From Pseudovibrio sp. JCM 19062 (GTDB lineage: Bacteria > Pseudomonadota > Alphaproteobacteria > Rhizobiales > Stappiaceae): 7,729 bases of DNA. The notes under the pieces are model-generated. The model did no database searches. It was not told the DNA's origin and saw only the letters and a program-made list of their open reading frames with translations. The stretch spans positions 1-7,729 of the forward strand of contig BAXV01000117.1 in NCBI GenBank assembly GCA_001310715.1, written 5' to 3'. This document shows, piece after piece, positions 5,799 to 7,729 of the stretch. Position numbers and translations under genes: made by a program. Numbering within the stretch: the first letter of the stretch is position 1; every line of letters begins with the position of its first letter.

Positions 5799-6901
5799 TC
5801 AGGTCGCCGGTAATGGGTTTGGTAGCGCTACGCCGTACCGTTTGGCTATGGGAATGATGTCTTCCATAATGCCGGGATATAGCTCAAGGCCCACTTCCTT
5901 AGCTTTTTGAATGCCCAGATATCCTTTGGTGCCGGGAAGACGCACTGGCTCATTTTCATCAATTGGTTTTGACTGTTTGCATCTGTCTACCAAATGGTCA
6001 GTTTGCCTCTCAAAAGCATCGAGACCGAGAAATGCTTCAGGATCGGTAACCTGAATAAATACGGCCCCTAAGGTATCAACGGATAAATCTGCTTTGCCGT
6101 CATTTGTGCTTCCCGCAGCAATACGCTCGGAATAGTCGGCATTTCCATATCCGGAAAGACCCTGAGAAAGTGCTTCAACCATAAGCGTCAGGCCGTAGCC
6201 TTTATGGCCATATTCATGGCCGCCAATCGGTAGAAGGGTTCCTCTTGGTTCGTTAAAGAGAACAGTCGGGTCGTCAGTCAGGTTGCTTGAGCATCCTGCA
6301 ACCAATTCCCAGGCATTTTCTTCCCTTCATCCACCCAGCGCATTATCTTCGTTCCAGCGCAAATCGAACAGGACATATCAATCAATATGGGTACGTCCCC
6401 CGTTGGAATTCCAATTGCAAAGGGGTTGGTCGAAAAAAACTCGGTCAACTCCGCCATAAGGGGCCACGAGTTTGGAGGATGGAACAGAGTTTGTGATGGT
6501 TGCGATCAACCCTTGTTCGGTCAGATCGGGAAGAAAGGCTTCAAGGCAACCGGTATGGTGCGCGCGCTGGATGGCGATGGAACATGTACCGTATTCTTTA
6601 GCCTCTCAGCCGCCAGACTCAGTGCTTTGTGAGCGAGCCAGATACCAGAGAGGCACTTACCATCCCAAACGACAGTTGCTCCCCTATCCTGTAGAACATC
6701 TGGTTCTCCCTCGAGTAGCATGTGACCATCTTCAATGTCTGGCATATGGAATGCCACCAGTTTTAATCCGTGCGTATCATGACCCATGGCATCAGCGGTT
6801 ACGAGCAGACGAGAAATAATAGAGGACTTTTCTTCGTTTAAACCGGCAGCTTGTAGAATTTTCGATGCAAAACGAACCAGATCATCAAAGCTATACATCA
6901 T
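5799..6901 (-). pseudogene. Ldh_2-family NAD(P)-dependent oxidoreductase (malate/L-lactate dehydrogenase-like), three indels
   Basis: Members of this family reduce 2-oxoacids or cyclic imines (malate/lactate, ureidoglycolate, 2,3-diketogulonate, piperideine-2-carboxylate reductases); the substrate cannot be assigned here. The start is one of two ATGs at 6901 and 6898, with GGAG (6913-6916) upstream. The first frame carries DAMGHDTHGLKL (about 37-48). After a missing G at 6602-6603, the next frame reads ERAKEYGTCSIAIQRAHHTG and on to GGVDRVF. A run of seven Ts on this strand (6433-6439), one too many, shifts the frame to STNPFAIGIPTGDVPILIDM. A missing G at about 6286 shifts it again, leading to GGHEYGHKGYGLTLMVE (cofactor-site HKGYGL at about 232-238) and a C-terminus ending PNPLPAT at TGA 5801-5799. 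Correcting two losses and one gain gives exactly 367 residues, close to the family's length. It sits alone on its strand between the phosphatase and the ABC-F gene. Confidence 0.85.
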
Positions 6902-6912
6902 AAGGTCTCTTT

Positions 6913-6930
6913 CTCCGGTAGAGTATACAA
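6913..6930 (-). promoter_or_regulatory. Ribosome site and GTATAC-centred element upstream of the Ldh_2 gene
   Basis: GGAG (6916-6913, minus strand) lies 11 nt before the first ATG, closer to 14 for the second. TTGTATACTC (6930-6921) contains the palindrome GTATAC and a -10-like TATACT, but no matching -35 was found and the implied leader would be very short. GTATAC cores occur in operators of GntR-type regulators; that link is only a suggestion. Confidence 0.25.
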
Positions 6931-7026
6931 GTCAGAATGCTCTTTTTATTTCCTGACTATTGGTGCATCCCTTCGGGAAATAAGAAATGCAGAGTACATT
7001 TGAATGAATTGTTAGATCTACGGATA

Positions 7027-7051
7027 GAAAAAAAAGGCTCAAATCCGGCCT
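7027..7051 (-). terminator. Weak intrinsic terminator for the ABC-F transcript
   Basis: On the minus strand AGGCC (7051-7047) can pair with TTGGA-side bases AGCCT (7039-7035), with one G-T pair and a 7-nt loop, followed by eight Ts (7035-7028, opposite A8). The stem is short but the T run is strong. It lies about 150 bp downstream of the ABC-F stop and upstream of the Ldh_2 gene, with no other gene between, so it probably ends the ABC-F transcript. Confidence 0.4.
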
Positions 7052-7149
7052 AAGAGATTCGCTAAAATATGAGTGGTCGTTCGCGGAGACCATCTTCCAG
7101 CCGTACTGTCCGTCGGGCGCCTATCAATAAGGAGCCGAGGGGAGAGTGA

Positions 7150-7167
7150 CGGGAGAAACCTCTCCCG
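7150..7167. repeat. Hairpin 32 bp downstream of the ABC-F gene
   Basis: CGGGAGA (7150-7156) and TCTCCCG (7161-7167) form a perfect 7-bp stem with a 4-nt loop. No T run follows on the minus strand, so it may protect the mRNA end rather than terminate. The rest of the 297 bp between the Ldh_2 and ABC-F genes shows no gene. Confidence 0.35.
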
Positions 7168-7198
7168 CCAATGGCAAAGGCGGTGATGCGCGTCGCCC

Positions 7199-7729
7199 TC
7201 AGGCCTGTTGCAATGCATCCAGCTCAATGTGCTTGGTGATCCCGATATTTTCCAGAAATGCCGCATCGTGGCTGACTACAAGCAATGCGCCATCATAGTC
7301 GGTGAGGGCGGCTTCCATGGCCTCTACGGCCTCGATGTCCAGATGGTTGGTGGGCTCGTCCAAAATCAGCAATTTTGGGGGCTGGGCCGCGCCAAGAACG
7401 CAGGCAAGACCCGCCCGCAGCATCATACCGCCGCTGAGGGTTTTGACCTGCTGGGTGGAGGCTTCTGCGCGAAACAGAAAGCGGGCCAGAATGGCGCGGC
7501 AGGTGTTTTCATCCTGCTCCGGGTTCAACACGCGGAAGTTTTGCAGCACTGAAAGCTCCGGGTTCAGCAGGCTGACTTGTTGGTCAAGAACACGCGTTGA
7601 TGGGTGCAACTGACACGTTCCATCAAGCGGTGGTAGTTGGCCTGCCAGCGTCTTCAGCAAGGTTGTTTTGCCGGACCCATTGGCCCCGTTGATGGCGACC
7701 CGTTCCGGACCGGTCATCACAAGCGAAAA
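7199..7729 (-). CDS. ABC-F family ATPase, C-terminal nucleotide-binding domain (runs off right edge)
   Basis: The frame is open from the window edge (7729) to TGA at 7201-7199, giving 176 visible residues of a longer protein; ABC-F proteins usually have two ATPase domains in about 500-600 residues. ABC-F ATPases lack membrane domains and mostly act on ribosomes as translation factors or antibiotic-resistance proteins. The visible part starts FSLVMTGPERVAI and contains Walker A GANGSGKT (15-22), signature LSGG (98-101), Walker B LLILDEPTNHLD (120-131) and the H-loop SHD (153-155). It ends soon after the H-loop, so there is no long C-terminal extension. The signature continues MMLRAGLACVL, less typical than the charged residues usually following LSGG. 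The true start and the first domain lie outside the window, so the subfamily (Uup, EttA, YheS, resistance type) cannot be decided. Confidence 0.92.
   Translation of the reverse strand, partial: FSLVMTGPERVAINGANGSGKTTLLKTLAGQLPPLDGTCQLHPSTRVLDQQVSLLNPELSVLQNFRVLNPEQDENTCRAILARFLFRAEASTQQVKTLSGGMMLRAGLACVLGAAQPPKLLILDEPTNHLDIEAVEAMEAALTDYDGALLVVSHDAAFLENIGITKHIELDALQQA

Noticed and set aside
3290..6610. Programmed ribosomal frameshifting as the cause of the split genes
   Set aside because: Seven sites in four unrelated families, with no slippery heptamers plus stimulatory structure apparent, and families not known for recoding; base error or mutation is simpler.
7039..7266. Minus-strand 75-codon frame overlapping the ABC-F 3' end
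   Set aside because: It overlaps the conserved end of the ABC-F gene in another frame, crosses the downstream hairpins and shows no family likeness.

Overview
The window is 7.7 kb of ordinary bacterial chromosome of moderate GC. It carries seven recognisable protein genes, no RNA genes, no mobile elements and no CRISPR. Gene content (class II fructose-bisphosphate aldolase with a PfkB sugar kinase, EamA permease, D-2-hydroxyacid dehydrogenase with an HxlR regulator, histidine phosphatase, Ldh_2-family oxidoreductase, ABC-F ATPase) and protein style suggest a proteobacterium. My weak guess is a marine alphaproteobacterium; nothing in the window proves the taxon.

Layout. Positions 1-1576, minus strand: a class IIA aldolase (fba) followed by a PfkB-family kinase that runs off the left edge, a likely two-gene operon for phosphorylating and cleaving a sugar phosphate. 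A strong hairpin sits between the two genes, and a terminator-like hairpin lies just upstream of fba. Positions 1678-2521 form an 840-bp stretch without a convincing gene; it holds an 18-bp palindrome and four copies of ATGACA. Positions 2522-3429, plus strand: an EamA/DMT permease, ending 13 bp from the convergent end of the next gene. Positions 3443-4801, minus strand: an HxlR regulator and a D-2-hydroxyacid dehydrogenase in a tight operon. Positions 5040-5640, plus strand: a phosphoglycerate-mutase-like histidine phosphatase, divergent from HxlR. Positions 5799-6901, minus strand: an Ldh_2-family (malate/L-lactate dehydrogenase-like) oxidoreductase. Positions 7199-7729, minus strand: the C-terminal ATPase domain of an ABC-F protein, cut by the right edge.

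The most striking property is that four neighbouring genes between 2522 and 6901 are broken by about seven single-base indels, mostly in or beside short runs of one base. In every case the protein resumes cleanly in another frame, with its catalytic motifs intact and no further damage. Either the sequence has base-calling errors or these genes decayed very recently; the sequence alone leans towards error. fba, the kinase fragment, HxlR and the ABC-F fragment read through without interruption.

I do not see an unprecedented multi-gene system here. The regulatory structures around fba and HxlR are the most useful leads.
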